DNA of 64,000 bases from Synechocystis sp. PCC 7338 (GTDB lineage Bacteria; Cyanobacteriota; Cyanobacteriia; Cyanobacteriales; Microcystaceae). The position numbers and the translations under genes were made by a program. Under the pieces are notes generated by a model. It saw only the letters and a program-made list of their open reading frames with translations, searched no databases and was not told where the DNA came from. Location of the stretch: assembly GCF_018282115.1 (NCBI RefSeq), contig NZ_CP054306.1:2775488-2839487 (forward strand), written 5' to 3'. Positions 1 through 10,160 of the stretch are shown piece by piece; positions within the stretch are counted from its first letter, which is position 1; every line of letters begins with the position of its first letter.

Positions 1-936
1 AAAATTGCTAGCAATGTTACAAAGCTAATTGGTCGTACTCCTCTAGTTCGCCTCAATCGTATTCCCCAATTTGAAGGGTGTGAAGCTCAAATTGTAGTCA
101 AGTTGGAAGGGATGAATCCGGCGGCGTCGGTAAAAGACCGCATTGGTGTCAATATGATTAACCAGGCAGAACAAGAAGGGTTGATTGAACCAGGCAGGAC
201 TCTGTTGATTGAGCCCACTTCTGGTAATACAGGTATTGCCCTCGCCATGGTGGCGGCGGCCAAGGGTTACCAATTAATTTTGACCATGCCAGAAACCATG
301 AGCCAAGAACGGCGGGCTATGTTAAAAGCCTATGGAGCCAAATTGGAACTCACCCCAGGGGGGGAAGGTATGGGAGGATGCATTAGGAGAGCCCAGGAAT
401 TGGCGGAAAGTTTGCCAAATGCTTATATGCTGCAACAGTTTGATAATCCGGCCAATCCTCAAATCCATCAACAGACTACGGCATTGGAAATTTGGCAAGA
501 TACGGACGGAACCATTGATTTTTTGGTGGCGGGGGTAGGCACTGGTGGCACAATTACCGGGGTTGCTTCTGTGTTGAAGGAGAAAAAGCCTACTTTCCAG
601 GCGATCGCCGTGGAACCTCAGAACAGTCCGGTTTTATCGGGAGGGAAACCAGGTCCCCACAAAATTCAAGGAATTGGGGCTGGATTTATACCCGAAGTGT
701 TAGATGTGGATTTAATTGATGAAGTAATTACCGTTACTGACCAAGAGGCGATCGCCTACGGCCGTAGATTAGCCAGAGAAGAAGGCTTATTGTCGGGGAT
801 TTCCACCGGGGCAGCCTTAGCCGCGGCCATCAAAGTGGGAAAAAGACCTGCCAATAAAGACAAATTGATTGTCATGATCCAACCCAGTTTTGGAGAAAGA
901 TATCTCAGCACGCCCCTATTTCAAGATCTGGACTAG
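1..936 (+). CDS. cysK: Cysteine synthase A (O-acetylserine sulfhydrylase), 5' end missing
   Basis: PLP enzyme that makes L-cysteine from O-acetylserine and sulfide in the cytoplasm. The frame is open from base 1 and gives 311 residues, so only the first few residues lie outside the window. The Schiff-base lysine is in the motif NPAASVKDR (lysine at codon 45 of the visible frame). The phosphate and substrate loop TSGNTG follows, then the glycine-rich [10 protein letters not shown] stretch that holds the cofactor phosphate. The C-terminal [10 protein letters not shown] motif is typical of CysK rather than cystathionine beta-synthase. It is followed after 99 bases by zwf on the same strand. Length and motifs are normal. 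Identification is firm; the exact start cannot be seen. Confidence 0.96.
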   Translation, partial: KIASNVTKLIGRTPLVRLNRIPQFEGCEAQIVVKLEGMNPAASVKDRIGVNMINQAEQEGLIEPGRTLLIEPTSGNTGIALAMVAAAKGYQLILTMPETMSQERRAMLKAYGAKLELTPGGEGMGGCIRRAQELAESLPNAYMLQQFDNPANPQIHQQTTALEIWQDTDGTIDFLVAGVGTGGTITGVASVLKEKKPTFQAIAVEPQNSPVLSGGKPGPHKIQGIGAGFIPEVLDVDLIDEVITVTDQEAIAYGRRLAREEGLLSGISTGAALAAAIKVGKRPANKDKLIVMIQPSFGERYLSTPLFQDLD

Positions 937-1035
937 GAAAGGAATTTTTCCTTAAAACTTTACTGAAAAAAGGAAACTTTCGGGAATTGTGAGTTATTTT
1001 AAAGCGTAAGTGGCCACACAATACGAGCATTCCCC

Positions 1036-2565
1036 ATGGTAACGCTACTCGAAAACCCCTTCCGTACTGGACTCCGCCAAGAACGCACTCCAGAACCTCT
1101 CGTTTTGACCATTTTTGGCGCATCGGGAGACCTAACCCAACGAAAACTGGTGCCAGCCATCTACCAAATGAAACGAGAGCGTCGTTTACCCCCGGAGTTA
1201 ACAGTTGTCGGTTTTGCTAGAAGGGACTGGAGTCACGACCATTTTCGTGAGCAGATGCGTAAGGGCATCGAAGAATTTTCCACCGGCATTGGCAGTGAAG
1301 ACCTCTGGAATGAGTTTGCCCAAGGTCTATTTTATTGCTCCGGCAACATGGACGACCCAGAAAGCTATCTCAAATTGAAAAACTTCCTGGCGGAATTAGA
1401 TGAAAAACGCAATACCAGGGGCAATCGAGTCTTCTATCTAGCTGTTTCCCCCAACTTTTTCCCCCCAGGTATTAAACAATTAGGGGCGGCGGGGATGCTT
1501 AGTGATCCGATAAAAAGCCGGATTGTGATTGAAAAGCCCTTTGGTCGGGACCTGAGTTCAGCTCAAAACCTTAACCGAGTGGTACAGGGGGTGTGTAAAG
1601 AAAATCAGGTATATCGTATCGACCATTATCTGGGCAAAGAAACGGTGCAAAACCTGATGGTGTTCCGCTTTGCCAATGCAATTTTTGAACCATTGTGGAA
1701 TCGCCAGTTTGTCGACCACGTACAAATTACGGTGGCAGAAACGGTGGGAGTAGAAGAACGGGCTGGTTATTACGAATCTGCCGGTGCTCTGCGGGACATG
1801 GTGCAGAACCACCTGTTGCAACTGTTTTGCTTGACCGCCATGGATCCCCCCAACGCTATTGATGCAGATAGTATTCGCAACGAAAAAGTCAAAGTTTTAC
1901 AGGCTACCCGTTTGGCAGATATTAATAACCTGGAAAATGCTGGTATCCGTGGTCAGTATAAAGCGGGTTGGATGGGCGGCAAACCAGTCCCCGGCTATCG
2001 GGAAGAATCAGGGGTAGCTCCCACTTCCACCACCCCCACCTTTGTTGCTCTCAAGTTAATGGTGGATAACTGGCGTTGGCAGGGAGTCCCCTTTTATCTC
2101 CGCACCGGCAAGCGTATGCCCAAAAAAGTGAGTGAAATTGCCATTCAATTCCGGGAAGTGCCTTTGTTAATTTTTCAATCCGTGGCTCACCAAGCTAATC
2201 CCAATGTGTTAAGTCTGCGAATTCAGCCCAACGAAGGTATTTCTCTCCGGTTTGAAGCCAAGATGCCCGGCTCAGAATTGCGTACCCGCACTGTAGATAT
2301 GGATTTCAGCTATGGCTCTTCCTTTGGGGTGGCCACGGCTGATGCTTATCATCGTCTTTTATTGGATTGTATGTTGGGGGATCAAACCCTCTTCACTCGG
2401 GCTGATGAGGTGGAAGAAGCTTGGCGGGTAGTAACTCCAGTGTTATCAGCTTGGGATGCCCCCAGTGATCCCCTTTCTATGCCCTTATACGAAGCTGGCA
2501 CCTGGGAACCGGCGGAGGCGGAATGGTTAATTAATAAGGATGGTCGTCGCTGGCGTAGACTTTAG
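1036..2565 (+). CDS. zwf: Glucose-6-phosphate 1-dehydrogenase
   Basis: First enzyme of the oxidative pentose phosphate pathway, making 6-phosphogluconolactone and NADPH; in cyanobacteria it is the main route of glucose breakdown in the dark. The protein has 509 residues. The NADP-binding motif GASGDL is at residues 28-33 and the active-site signature RIDHYLGKE is near residues 194-202, with the catalytic histidine downstream. The length matches what I recall for the PCC 6803 enzyme. The start ATG follows a region without a strong Shine-Dalgarno match. The usual partner opcA, a redox effector of cyanobacterial Zwf, is not in the window. A strong hairpin lies 29 bases after the stop. Confidence 0.97.
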   Translation: MVTLLENPFRTGLRQERTPEPLVLTIFGASGDLTQRKLVPAIYQMKRERRLPPELTVVGFARRDWSHDHFREQMRKGIEEFSTGIGSEDLWNEFAQGLFYCSGNMDDPESYLKLKNFLAELDEKRNTRGNRVFYLAVSPNFFPPGIKQLGAAGMLSDPIKSRIVIEKPFGRDLSSAQNLNRVVQGVCKENQVYRIDHYLGKETVQNLMVFRFANAIFEPLWNRQFVDHVQITVAETVGVEERAGYYESAGALRDMVQNHLLQLFCLTAMDPPNAIDADSIRNEKVKVLQATRLADINNLENAGIRGQYKAGWMGGKPVPGYREESGVAPTSTTPTFVALKLMVDNWRWQGVPFYLRTGKRMPKKVSEIAIQFREVPLLIFQSVAHQANPNVLSLRIQPNEGISLRFEAKMPGSELRTRTVDMDFSYGSSFGVATADAYHRLLLDCMLGDQTLFTRADEVEEAWRVVTPVLSAWDAPSDPLSMPLYEAGTWEPAEAEWLINKDGRRWRRL

Positions 2566-2594
2566 ATTTGCTAACTATAACTATAAATTTGTAG

Positions 2595-2633
2595 GACAAG
2601 GGCAGATCTCTGTTTTTGTGGCTTGCCCTTGTC
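2595..2633 (+). other. Perfect 10-bp hairpin downstream of zwf, and the 337-base gene-free stretch around it
   Basis: GACAAGGGCA at 2595-2604 pairs perfectly with TGCCCTTGTC at 2624-2633 around a 19-base loop. It begins 29 bases after the zwf stop, so it would sit at the 3' end of the zwf transcript. No U-tract follows, so it is not a textbook intrinsic terminator; it may protect the mRNA end or be part of a degraded element. The rest of 2566-2902 is AT-rich and I see no convincing gene in it. Confidence 0.45.
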
Positions 2634-2902
2634 ACAATAAGGTTTTCCGATTGGATGCAAGCTTCAAAAATGTATGGCCTATTATGAAATATGTTTTGTT
2701 AAGACTTATTGTATTGCAGAAAATAAATATTTTTGATAGTGTAGTCTATTATGTAAGAAAAACCAATCTGAAGTCCTTGTACTATGTGCCTCTGGTTATT
2801 TTTCCATGCTAGTGTTCGTGGTTTTAGGTTTAAAGCAAAGTCCCTGTGTCTGCAACCACGAATAATTACACAATCATTTCAAAATTTTTGGAGAATCACA
2901 CG

Positions 2903-3349
2903 ATGCCATATATTGAAGTAATTGGGGGAGAAATTCCCACGGGAAAATGGGACACTAAGTATTTATTTGAAGATATTTTTCCTGAGATTGTCATCAATTT
3001 TGAAGGTCAACCTCGAAAGTTAAATTTGAACAATATCAAGTCGGCAGATGTAGTGGATCAAGAAGAAATTAAGAGTATTGCGGCTTCTGCTGGCTGGGGA
3101 ATAGCGGCAGGTTTGGTTGCTGGGATTCTGACGGGAGGGCTGGGTCTCATTGCGGGTGGAGTTGCTGGAGCAATGGCAAAAGGAAGGAAAACTGTGGTCA
3201 CGTTCATGTGTGAACTCAATGACGGACGAAAATTTATTGCGGCAACTGACCCTCAGACATGGAAAAAAGTTATGGGTATAACTATGACTCCTGAAGATAA
3301 GCGATTTGAACGAAAAGCTCTCAATACAGCAAAAATAAAAGATATTTGA
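2903..3349 (+). CDS. Small protein with a glycine-zipper hydrophobic segment
   Basis: 148 residues, function unknown. I chose the ATG at 2903 because GGAG at 2890-2893 lies nine bases before it; an upstream in-frame GTG at 2846 has no such site. The N-terminal half is polar and begins MPYIEVIGGEIPTGKW. A glycine- and alanine-rich segment near residues 65-97 (GLVAGILTGGLGLIAGGVAG) looks like a glycine zipper able to enter a membrane. The C-terminal part resembles a small beta-sheet domain (FMCELNDGRKFIAATDP). Base composition is more AT-rich than its neighbours and a transposase relic lies just downstream, so it may be an accessory gene. No function is assigned. Confidence 0.6.
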   Translation: MPYIEVIGGEIPTGKWDTKYLFEDIFPEIVINFEGQPRKLNLNNIKSADVVDQEEIKSIAASAGWGIAAGLVAGILTGGLGLIAGGVAGAMAKGRKTVVTFMCELNDGRKFIAATDPQTWKKVMGITMTPEDKRFERKALNTAKIKDI

Positions 3350-3528
3350 TTTGATATTTTTATTGCTTTAAATTTTAAACATAACTTTAATCTCTCAGGA
3401 GAAATTTTCCGCCCCTTGGGGCGTCGGTCTTAGCGCTCCGCTCCCGATTTTTTATTTTTAAAACTCTTATTTGCAAAGGATTTCAGTGACTATTCGTCCC
3501 AACATTCCTGCTCTTTGCTATAGTAATC

Positions 3529-3739
3529 ATGAATGATGCAAACTTTCACCCGAAAAAATAAAAGAGTTGTTAGCAAAAGCTGGGTGTGAAGTCATATTTT
3601 TACCACCTTATTCACCAGACTTGAACAAAACAGAACACTTTTGGGCGAGACTTAAAAGTTAGTCAGACAACTAATCAGTAATGGAGAATCGCTTATTTCT
3701 GCATTGGATATAGCGTTGAGAGACTTGTCCTTGTCTTAA
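3529..3739 (+). pseudogene. Remnant of an IS630-type DDE transposase (C-terminal part)
   Basis: Reading three consecutive frames recovers one continuous transposase tail. Frame one gives MNDANFHPKK from 3529, matching the family motif around the second catalytic aspartate. After a shift, the next frame reads AGCEVIFLPPYSPDLNKTEH and FWARLK up to a stop near 3662; this is the classic PPYSPDLNxxEHFW signature of IS630/Tc1-like transposases, containing the catalytic glutamate. A second shift gives an in-frame tail ending at the TAA at 3737-3739. Two frameshifts and the lack of the N-terminal two thirds mean it is inactive. The terminal repeats are not evident. Confidence 0.8.
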
Positions 3740-3799
3740 CTATCTCGAATTTTGCTACTGACTAGTATTCAGTCGATCGCCGAGGGAATTATCCTCAGT

Positions 3800-4036
3800 T
3801 CAAGGCAATGGACCAATTCGGGATAGGAGCGATCGCCTTTGCAAACGGAGACTAATCAACTCATCTATCCCCAAACCACCGATGATGAAGGCCGCAAACA
3901 AGGAGCCCATTCTATTAGCCGGGGTGGATAACACCAAAATGGCGATCGCCAGGGCCAGGAAAAATAAACCAAAAAAGGATCTAATTACCAAATCCTGTCT
4001 TGACCTAGTAACTTGCCGGCCAGCATTTTTTTTCAT
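3800..4036 (-). CDS. Small two-helix membrane protein downstream of leuS
   Basis: 78 residues from the ATG at 4036. A TTG 18 bases upstream is also possible, but the ATG has GGGGA nine bases before it. After a basic N-terminus (MKKNAGRQVTRSRQDLVIR) come two hydrophobic segments, SFFGLFFLALAIAILVL and a second one around FAAFIIGGLGI, followed by a basic tail. This predicts a small inner or thylakoid membrane protein. It starts 26 bases after the leuS stop on the same strand, so the two are probably cotranscribed. I do not recognise a characterised family, and no function is implied by the neighbour. Confidence 0.6.
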   Translation of the reverse strand: MKKNAGRQVTRSRQDLVIRSFFGLFFLALAIAILVLSTPANRMGSLFAAFIIGGLGIDELISLRLQRRSLLSRIGPLP

Positions 4037-4062
4037 GGTGTAATTCCCCGGCAAAATCGGGT

Positions 4063-6657
4063 TTAGCTGATAACAAAATTGACCAATTTTCCAGGCACCA
4101 CAATCACTTTTTTAATGGTTTTGCCGGCCAAGTAACGTTGGGCTAAATCGGAGTTACGGGCCAACTCCTCCAACTGGGTTTTGTCAGCTCCAGCGGGAAC
4201 GGTGATAGTACCACGGGTTTTGCCGAGCACCTGGATCACCAAAGTAATTTCATCCAACACTAAGGCAGTGGGGTCTGCCTGTAACCAGGCCTGTCGGTGG
4301 ATGGAGTCAGTACGGCCTAAACGATGCCACAATTCCTCCGTCAAATGGGGCGCAAAGGGAGCAAGGAGTAACAGCAGGGTTTCAATGCCTTCTTGGTAAA
4401 CGGGAGAAGTAATCAAATCCGTTGCCGCAATTAGAGCATTACTGAGTTTCATCATTTCGGAAATGGCGGTGTTGAACTGATAATCGTCGTTCAAATCCTC
4501 TGCCACTTCTTTGATCGCCCCATGGATAGCTCGGCGCAAATCTTTCTCCGCTTTAGTTAAAGGGCCATTGCTGGTCAAAACTTCTGGGCGATCGCCAATG
4601 TAGTCGGTCACTAAGCGCCAAACCCGATTGAGAAAGCGGAATTGCCCTTCCACGTCTGCATCGTCCCATTCTAGATCCTTTTCTGGAGGGGCTTTAAACA
4701 AAATGAACATTCGGGCCGTATCGGCACCATATTTGGATAAAACTTCCTGGGGGTCCACACCGTTAAATTTGGACTTGGACATCTTTTCGTAGAAAACCTG
4801 CAACGGTTCCCCACTGTCGGGATCCTTTGGATCCTTGGGATCAATTACCTGTTGCCCCGTTTGCAAATCCTTGGCTGGCACATATTTCCCCGTGGTGGAA
4901 TTTTTGTAGGTAATGCCCTGCACCATGCCCTGGGTTAACAATTTTTGGAATGGCTCTTTGACAGAAATTAACTGGCGATCGGCTAAAACCTTAGTGAAAA
5001 AACGGGAGTAGAGCAAATGCAAAATGGCATGTTCAATGCCCCCCACATATTGATCCACCGGCAACCAGTGGGCAACTTTTTCCCCATCAAAGGGCAACTC
5101 GGTATTTTGGGCATCGGCATAACGCAGGAAATACCAGGAGGAATCGATGAATGTATCCATGGTGTCTGTTTCCCGCCGGGCCGGTTTACCACAACTGGGA
5201 CAGGGAACATTAATCCAATCCTCTAATTTAGCTAGGGGAGAAGGGCCCCGCCCAGAAAATTCCACATTGTCCGGCAGTTCCACTGGCAAATCTTGGGTTG
5301 GAACCGGCACCGATCCACAGTCATCGCAATGGATAATGGGAATAGGACAGCCCCAATACCGTTGTCGAGAAATCAACCAATCCCGCAGACGATATTGCAC
5401 CTTGGCGCGGCCATAATCATTTTCTTCAGCGAATTTAATAATGGCTTGTTTGGCCTTGAGCGAATTCATACCAGTGAACTGGGCTGAGTTAACCATTACC
5501 CCAGCTTCCGTGTAGGCTGTCTCTACTTCTACATCATTGTTATCAGCATCGTCGGCAACAATCACCGCTTGAATGGGCAAATTATTATCCTGGGCAAATT
5601 TAAAGTCTCGTTGGTCGTGGGCTGGCACCCCCATCACTGCCCCGGTGCCGTATTCGTATAAAACATAATCGGCAATTAAAATGGGAATCTCTTTACCGTT
5701 AAAAGGATTAATGGCTACTCCGCCGGTTCTAACTCCCCGTTTTGGTTTATCCTCCGCTGTCCGTTCAATTTCACTTTCCTTGGCCATCAAAGCCACAAAA
5801 TCTGCCACTGTTTTCTTTTGGGCCGCTGTGGTTACTACTTCAGTCAAAGGATGTTCTGGCGCTAAAACCACATAGGTGACGCCGTACACCGTATCAGGGC
5901 GGGTGGTAAAAACGGCAATTTTTTCCTCACTATCCTTAACCGGAAACTCTAAATAGGCCCCGACGGATTTGCCAATCCAATGGGATTGCATTAGTTTGAC
6001 CCGTTCCGGCCAGCCATCAAGCTCATCCAAATCATTTAACAGGGCTTCAGCGTAATCGGTAATTTTTAAAAACCATTGCCGTAATAATTTCCGCTCCACC
6101 ATGGCCCCCGATCGCCAGGAGCGCCCTTCCCCATCAACCTGTTCGTTGGCCAGCACAGTTTGATCAATGGGGTCCCAATTGACGGTGGCTTCTTTTTGAT
6201 AGGCCAGACCAGCCTGGAAAAATTGCAGAAATAACCATTGGGTCCAACGGTAATAATCCGGAGCACAGGTGGCCACTTCCCGTTCCCAATCGATGGAAAG
6301 CCCCAACTGTTGCAACTGCGCTCGCATCTGGGCAATATTTTTTTCTGTCCACTGCTTGGGGGGAATGCCTCGCTCAATGGCGGCATTTTCCGCCGGTAAA
6401 CCGAAGGCATCCCAGCCCATGGGGTGGAGCACCTGATAACCCTGCATCCTTTTCAGACGGGCAATGACATCGGTGATGGTGTAATTACGGACATGGCCCA
6501 TGTGGAGATTCCCGGAAGGATAGGGAAACATGGACAGGGCATAAAATTTGGGCAAATCGGAAGCGATAGGGGTTTTATCCAGTTCCCATTCAGCCCAGCG
6601 TTGTTGCCATTTTTGCTCGATTTCACCAGCGTTGTATGGGGATGCCACGACGACCAA
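4063..6657 (-). CDS. leuS: Leucyl-tRNA synthetase
   Basis: Class I aminoacyl-tRNA synthetase charging tRNA-Leu; 864 residues, normal for bacteria. The HIGH motif appears as HMGH at residues 52-55 after PYPSGN, and the KMSKS loop is intact near residue 624 ([11 protein letters not shown]). Between them lies the CP1 editing domain with its threonine-rich segment (VFTTRPDT) and the [15 protein letters not shown] motif used to hydrolyse mischarged tRNA. The zinc-finger region CPSCGKPA is present. The start is uncertain: TTG at 6657 lies only 3 bases from AGGAG, while an in-frame GTG at 6648 lies 12 bases from it. It is divergent from gltS across 115 bases. Confidence 0.96.
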   Translation of the reverse strand: MVVVASPYNAGEIEQKWQQRWAEWELDKTPIASDLPKFYALSMFPYPSGNLHMGHVRNYTITDVIARLKRMQGYQVLHPMGWDAFGLPAENAAIERGIPPKQWTEKNIAQMRAQLQQLGLSIDWEREVATCAPDYYRWTQWLFLQFFQAGLAYQKEATVNWDPIDQTVLANEQVDGEGRSWRSGAMVERKLLRQWFLKITDYAEALLNDLDELDGWPERVKLMQSHWIGKSVGAYLEFPVKDSEEKIAVFTTRPDTVYGVTYVVLAPEHPLTEVVTTAAQKKTVADFVALMAKESEIERTAEDKPKRGVRTGGVAINPFNGKEIPILIADYVLYEYGTGAVMGVPAHDQRDFKFAQDNNLPIQAVIVADDADNNDVEVETAYTEAGVMVNSAQFTGMNSLKAKQAIIKFAEENDYGRAKVQYRLRDWLISRQRYWGCPIPIIHCDDCGSVPVPTQDLPVELPDNVEFSGRGPSPLAKLEDWINVPCPSCGKPARRETDTMDTFIDSSWYFLRYADAQNTELPFDGEKVAHWLPVDQYVGGIEHAILHLLYSRFFTKVLADRQLISVKEPFQKLLTQGMVQGITYKNSTTGKYVPAKDLQTGQQVIDPKDPKDPDSGEPLQVFYEKMSKSKFNGVDPQEVLSKYGADTARMFILFKAPPEKDLEWDDADVEGQFRFLNRVWRLVTDYIGDRPEVLTSNGPLTKAEKDLRRAIHGAIKEVAEDLNDDYQFNTAISEMMKLSNALIAATDLITSPVYQEGIETLLLLLAPFAPHLTEELWHRLGRTDSIHRQAWLQADPTALVLDEITLVIQVLGKTRGTITVPAGADKTQLEELARNSDLAQRYLAGKTIKKVIVVPGKLVNFVIS

Positions 6658-6690
6658 GATCTCCTAAGCCCAGTTGATTACAGGCTTGTT

Positions 6691-6696
6691 AGTATA
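6691..6696 (-). promoter_or_regulatory. Probable extended -10 promoter of leuS
   Basis: On the minus strand the sequence TGGTATACT contains TATACT preceded by TG plus one base, an extended -10 element. No good -35 box lies 17 bases upstream, which is acceptable for this class. Transcription would begin near 6684 and give a leader of under 30 bases before leuS. Confidence 0.4.
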
Positions 6697-6772
6697 CCAT
6701 TCTGTCCTAGGCCCAAGGTTGTCTGTTAACCGCCCTGGACCGGTGACCATGTAAAGATTAGAATTTGTAATT

Positions 6773-7978
6773 ATGGAAACTATTCAATTCGACGTACGCC
6801 AGACAGTTATTGTCGCAATTTTGGTGCTTTACATTGGCAAATATCTCACCAAAAAAATCAAGTTTTTGCAGAGTTTTAATATTCCCGATGCCGTTTCCGG
6901 TGGAGTGCTTGCTTCCCTGTTTTTTGGTCTCATCTACGGTATTTTTCGCACAGAAGTAACTTTCGATTTTCCGATTAGGGATGCTTTTTTAATTATTTTC
7001 TTTACCTGCATTGGTCTATCTTCCAAGTTAAAAATCCTACTCCAGGGCGGCAAACCCCTATTGATTCTTTTAGCAACAGCGGTGAGTTTTTTAGTAATTC
7101 AAAATTTTGTCGGGGTGGGTATGGCTTCCCTATTGGGGCAGGCGTTACCAGTGGGTTTACTCTCCGGGTCCATCTCCCTGAGTGGTGGCCATGGCACGGC
7201 GATCGCCTGGTCTCCGGTTTTTTACCAGATTGGCATTACCAACGCACCGGAAATTGCCATAGCCTGCGCCACTTTTGGTTTGGTATTTGGGGGCATTGTG
7301 GGAGGCCCCATCGCCAAATTTTTAATTATCCGCAATAAGTTAGAACCGAATTGTGACACTAAAGATTTGACCATTGGCATCCGGCGAGATCAGGACAATG
7401 TGCAAATTGATTACAACACCATGCTCCACACCATTTTAGTCATTGGCGTTACCATCGGTCTTGGCTATGAAATTAACGATCTGGTTGCTAAGTTGGGGTT
7501 AATGTTGCCGGCCTTTGTCTCCTGTTTACTGGCAGGTATCATTCTCACCAATACCATTCCCCTCGCGTTCAAACAATTTCCTTGGCCAGCGGAAACCCCT
7601 TCCCTAGCTTTAATTTCCGACGTTAGTTTGGGACTATTCCTAGCCATTTCCCTGATGAGCTTACAAATCTGGACTTTGGCTGGCATCGGCGGAGTTATTG
7701 CCATTATTCTCCTCGTCCAATTTATGGCCACAGTGATTTACACTGTTGTCGTTGTTTTTCCTCTCATGGGCAAGGACTACAACGCGGCGGTGATCTCCTC
7801 TGGCTATTCCGGTTTAACCCTGGGGGCTACCCCCACGGCGATCGCCAATATGACCGCAGTAACAGAAAAATTCGGCGCTGCCCCCCAGGCCTTCATCGTT
7901 GTACCCCTGGTGGGAGCTTTTTTCATTGACATTGCCAACGCTTTTGTCATCCAGCAATTTCTCAATTTCCTTGGCTAG
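6773..7978 (+). CDS. gltS: Sodium/glutamate symporter
   Basis: Single-component Na+-dependent glutamate uptake system of the GltS/ESS family in the cytoplasmic membrane. The 401-residue protein is almost entirely hydrophobic helices with two pseudo-symmetric halves. Typical family stretches are FNIPDAVSGG near residue 35, SGGHGTAIAWSPVF in the first half and SSGYSGLTLGATPTAIANM in the second half; these glycine/serine-rich hairpins form the substrate site. The ATG at 6773 begins METIQFDVRQTV. It stands alone, divergent from leuS. Length and motifs are complete, so it should be functional. The PCC 6803 orthologue is, as I recall, Slr1145. Confidence 0.95.
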   Translation: METIQFDVRQTVIVAILVLYIGKYLTKKIKFLQSFNIPDAVSGGVLASLFFGLIYGIFRTEVTFDFPIRDAFLIIFFTCIGLSSKLKILLQGGKPLLILLATAVSFLVIQNFVGVGMASLLGQALPVGLLSGSISLSGGHGTAIAWSPVFYQIGITNAPEIAIACATFGLVFGGIVGGPIAKFLIIRNKLEPNCDTKDLTIGIRRDQDNVQIDYNTMLHTILVIGVTIGLGYEINDLVAKLGLMLPAFVSCLLAGIILTNTIPLAFKQFPWPAETPSLALISDVSLGLFLAISLMSLQIWTLAGIGGVIAIILLVQFMATVIYTVVVVFPLMGKDYNAAVISSGYSGLTLGATPTAIANMTAVTEKFGAAPQAFIVVPLVGAFFIDIANAFVIQQFLNFLG

Positions 7979-8131
7979 ACTTTTTGCGAAGAAAAGGACG
8001 ATTAAGGTTATTAATTTGCAACAACAGCCACCCCAGCCTGGAAGCTAGAGTGGACTCAGTTGCCAAAACATGACAGGATCTTGTTGAGAAAGAATTCCTC
8101 GGATAAGAATGAAAGTTCAAACTGACCAATG

Positions 8132-8195
8132 CTTCCCTCGATTTACGCAGGGTTCGCACCCAAAACCTGCTCTGGATCTAACCTGCCAAGGGAAG
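8132..8195. other. Possible structured region between gltS and a small gene
   Basis: CTTCCCT at 8132-8138 pairs with AGGGAAG at 8189-8195, enclosing GCAGG at 8147-8151 paired with CCTGC at 8166-8170, and the short direct repeat AACCTGC occurs twice inside. It is not a tRNA: no consistent acceptor, D and T arms fit. It may be the 3' untranslated end of the minus-strand gene at 8259 or chance structure. Confidence 0.2.
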
Positions 8196-8258
8196 TCAAC
8201 CCCAACAAAACCGATTTAGTCTGCTCTTACCATTGTTTAGAAACCAGAAACCGTTCAG

Positions 8259-8582
8259 TTAACGGCTCCCAGCGCCCACGGGGGTTTTGGTGCTAGGGGT
8301 GGGGAGTTGGTACTCCCGCAGACTGGGGAATAGAAAATGATTCTCTTCCACATACTGGGCCCCAAACAATCCCTTCTCGGCCCAAAAATATCGATCAGTA
8401 GTGTGCTCATTTCGTTTTACAATGAGCAAGGCCGGGGGCTGAATTTCGTTAGCTTGGATGTAGCGACGAGCGGCCGTGACGGGCTTATCCTCGCCGCTTT
8501 CAATATTAAACTGAGGAACAAGCTCCAAAATCTTACGACCTTCTTGACGACGACGACTCTTCCGTTTGCGTTTGCGTGCCAA
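8259..8582 (-). CDS. Small basic conserved protein
   Basis: 107 residues, unknown function. The start is a TTG at 8582, chosen because a near-perfect Shine-Dalgarno AGGAGG lies eight bases upstream on the minus strand; this is stronger evidence than most ATG starts here have. The N-terminus is extremely basic (ARKRKRKSRRRQEGRK), suggesting contact with RNA or DNA, and the middle segment VTAARRYIQANEIQPPALLIVKRN appears to be a compact alpha/beta fold. The tail is low complexity (PTPSTKTPVGAGSR). A TATAAT-like box about 65 bases upstream (minus strand, near 8640) may be its promoter. I believe it is conserved in cyanobacteria but cannot name a family. Confidence 0.65.
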   Translation of the reverse strand: MARKRKRKSRRRQEGRKILELVPQFNIESGEDKPVTAARRYIQANEIQPPALLIVKRNEHTTDRYFWAEKGLFGAQYVEENHFLFPSLREYQLPTPSTKTPVGAGSR

Positions 8583-8824
8583 CCCAGTTACCTCCTATTT
8601 CAGCGATATGCTGTAATGATAGTTACAAAAGCCGTGTCGATTATATCCGGTCTAATTCTAAATATCAAGCCTCTCCAGCCCTTGCAGTGCTAAGGGGATC
8701 GCTGATTCTAAACACCATTTGAGTAGGGTTTCACCCTCAAAACTGCCCCCCAGGGCCATAAATAGACCGATTTAAATCTTAATATTTCTTAACATTTTCG
8801 GGGTCTTGCCCCACCATAAGCTCC

Positions 8825-10132
8825 ATGGCTGGTTCCATCTCATCAATGTATTCCCCCAGTGCTGGGTTGATTACCCTTTGTCAGTCGCAGGTTCGGCTTT
8901 TGCAACAGGTATTGCGGGTGGACTGGTGTGGCGTTTATCTAAACCAAGAAGAAACAGAGCAGGGGCTGGTTCCGTTGGTGGTTTCCCATAGTCCAACAGT
9001 AGCTGAATCGGAAAGTTATGGGTTAATCACTCTACCACAAGGGGAAGCGTCTCCCCCGACAGACGATTTGTCTTTGCCTGCGGTTCCCGTGGGGGTGGGT
9101 AAGTTAAGTCGCCGCAGTCGCTTGGAGCCTCCCCCCTTCGATGCAGACAAACGCTTGGTTTTACCTTTGGTTTACGGAGAAGAAATGGCGGGGCTGTTGG
9201 TAATTCACCGCAGTCAGGGCCAGTGGCATGGGGAGGAAATGGTGCAGTTGGAGGCGATCGCCAAATCTTTAGCGGTGGCTTGTCTATTGGACCAACAACA
9301 GGATTGGTACCGCCAGGCGTGGGAGGAGCAAAATCAACAATACCAGTGGGAGCGGCAACATTGGGCTGACCTGTTGCACCAACTCCGTAATCCCCTCACT
9401 GCCCTAAAAACGTTTAGTAAATTACTGCTCAAGCGTTGGCAGGGGGACGACAAAAGTCAACAGGTGGTGGAAGGCATTGTCCGCCAGGGGGAACACCTCC
9501 AGGAATTGTTACAAACCTTTGAGGCGAGTCAACATCAAGGCCCTGAGATAGTGCCCCTGTTGTCAAGCTCTCCCGTAGCCACAATCCAAGCTTTGCCTCC
9601 AGCGGACCAGGGGGAAACCACGCCCCTGGCCAATTTTTCCTTAGGGGAGGTTTTGCCTCCCATTTTGCTGGCCCATCAGGCGATCGCCGCCGAGAGAAAT
9701 ATTACTTTAACCGCCCAAATTGCTTTGATTGATATCCTGGTGATGGCTAACCGTTTAGCTTTGCGGGAAGTGGTTAATAATCTTTTAGACAATGCAATTA
9801 AATACACCCCCAACGGTGGCCTGGTAAAAGTTGATCTTGCCTTGGAAATAGGCCAATCTTCTGGAACGGATTGGGTCACATTGGCGATCGCCGACACGGG
9901 TTACGGCATTCCCCCGGAGGATCAAGACAAAATTTTTGAGCGCAATTATCGGGGAGCCCAGGCCCAGGGCCCCATTGACGGTACAGGTTTAGGTTTGGCG
10001 ATCGTGGCGGATTTGGTGGCTCAGATGGGGGGAAAAATTACTGTCACTAGCCCTAACGGCTCATCTCCCGATCCGGATCGACCCGGCTCAACTTTTACCC
10101 TTTGGCTAAAGTCCGTTGAGGAGTCAGATTGA
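8825..10132 (+). CDS. hik2: Redox-responsive sensor histidine kinase Hik2
   Basis: Soluble sensor kinase with an N-terminal GAF domain (about residues 15-160) and a C-terminal kinase core. The phospho-acceptor is His185 in LLHQLRNPLTALKTF. The ATP-binding domain has the N box NNLLDNAIKYTP, the G1 box DTGYGIP and the G2 box GTGLGLAI. Two cysteines sit in the GAF part, Cys19 (LITLCQS) and Cys35 (VDWCGVY); Hik2 and its chloroplast homologue CSK are reported to hold an iron-sulfur cluster in the GAF domain and to answer to plastoquinone redox state and salt. The 435-residue length and His185 fit PCC 6803 Slr1147. It is transcribed alone, convergent with the DUF29 gene 28 bases on. Confidence 0.92.
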   Translation: MAGSISSMYSPSAGLITLCQSQVRLLQQVLRVDWCGVYLNQEETEQGLVPLVVSHSPTVAESESYGLITLPQGEASPPTDDLSLPAVPVGVGKLSRRSRLEPPPFDADKRLVLPLVYGEEMAGLLVIHRSQGQWHGEEMVQLEAIAKSLAVACLLDQQQDWYRQAWEEQNQQYQWERQHWADLLHQLRNPLTALKTFSKLLLKRWQGDDKSQQVVEGIVRQGEHLQELLQTFEASQHQGPEIVPLLSSSPVATIQALPPADQGETTPLANFSLGEVLPPILLAHQAIAAERNITLTAQIALIDILVMANRLALREVVNNLLDNAIKYTPNGGLVKVDLALEIGQSSGTDWVTLAIADTGYGIPPEDQDKIFERNYRGAQAQGPIDGTGLGLAIVADLVAQMGGKITVTSPNGSSPDPDRPGSTFTLWLKSVEESD

Positions 10133-10160
10133 AACCCAATTTAGCGTTTTTTCTCTCAGA

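Noticed and set aside
2540-2812. 90-codon open frame overlapping the end of zwf
   Set aside because: It starts inside zwf, runs through the perfect hairpin, has no ribosome site and codes for an unusual Tyr/Val/Ile-rich sequence; it is chance in AT-rich DNA.
8140-8170. GGGTTCGCACCC considered as a tRNA T-arm
   Set aside because: No acceptor stem, anticodon arm or D arm can be folded around it on either strand.
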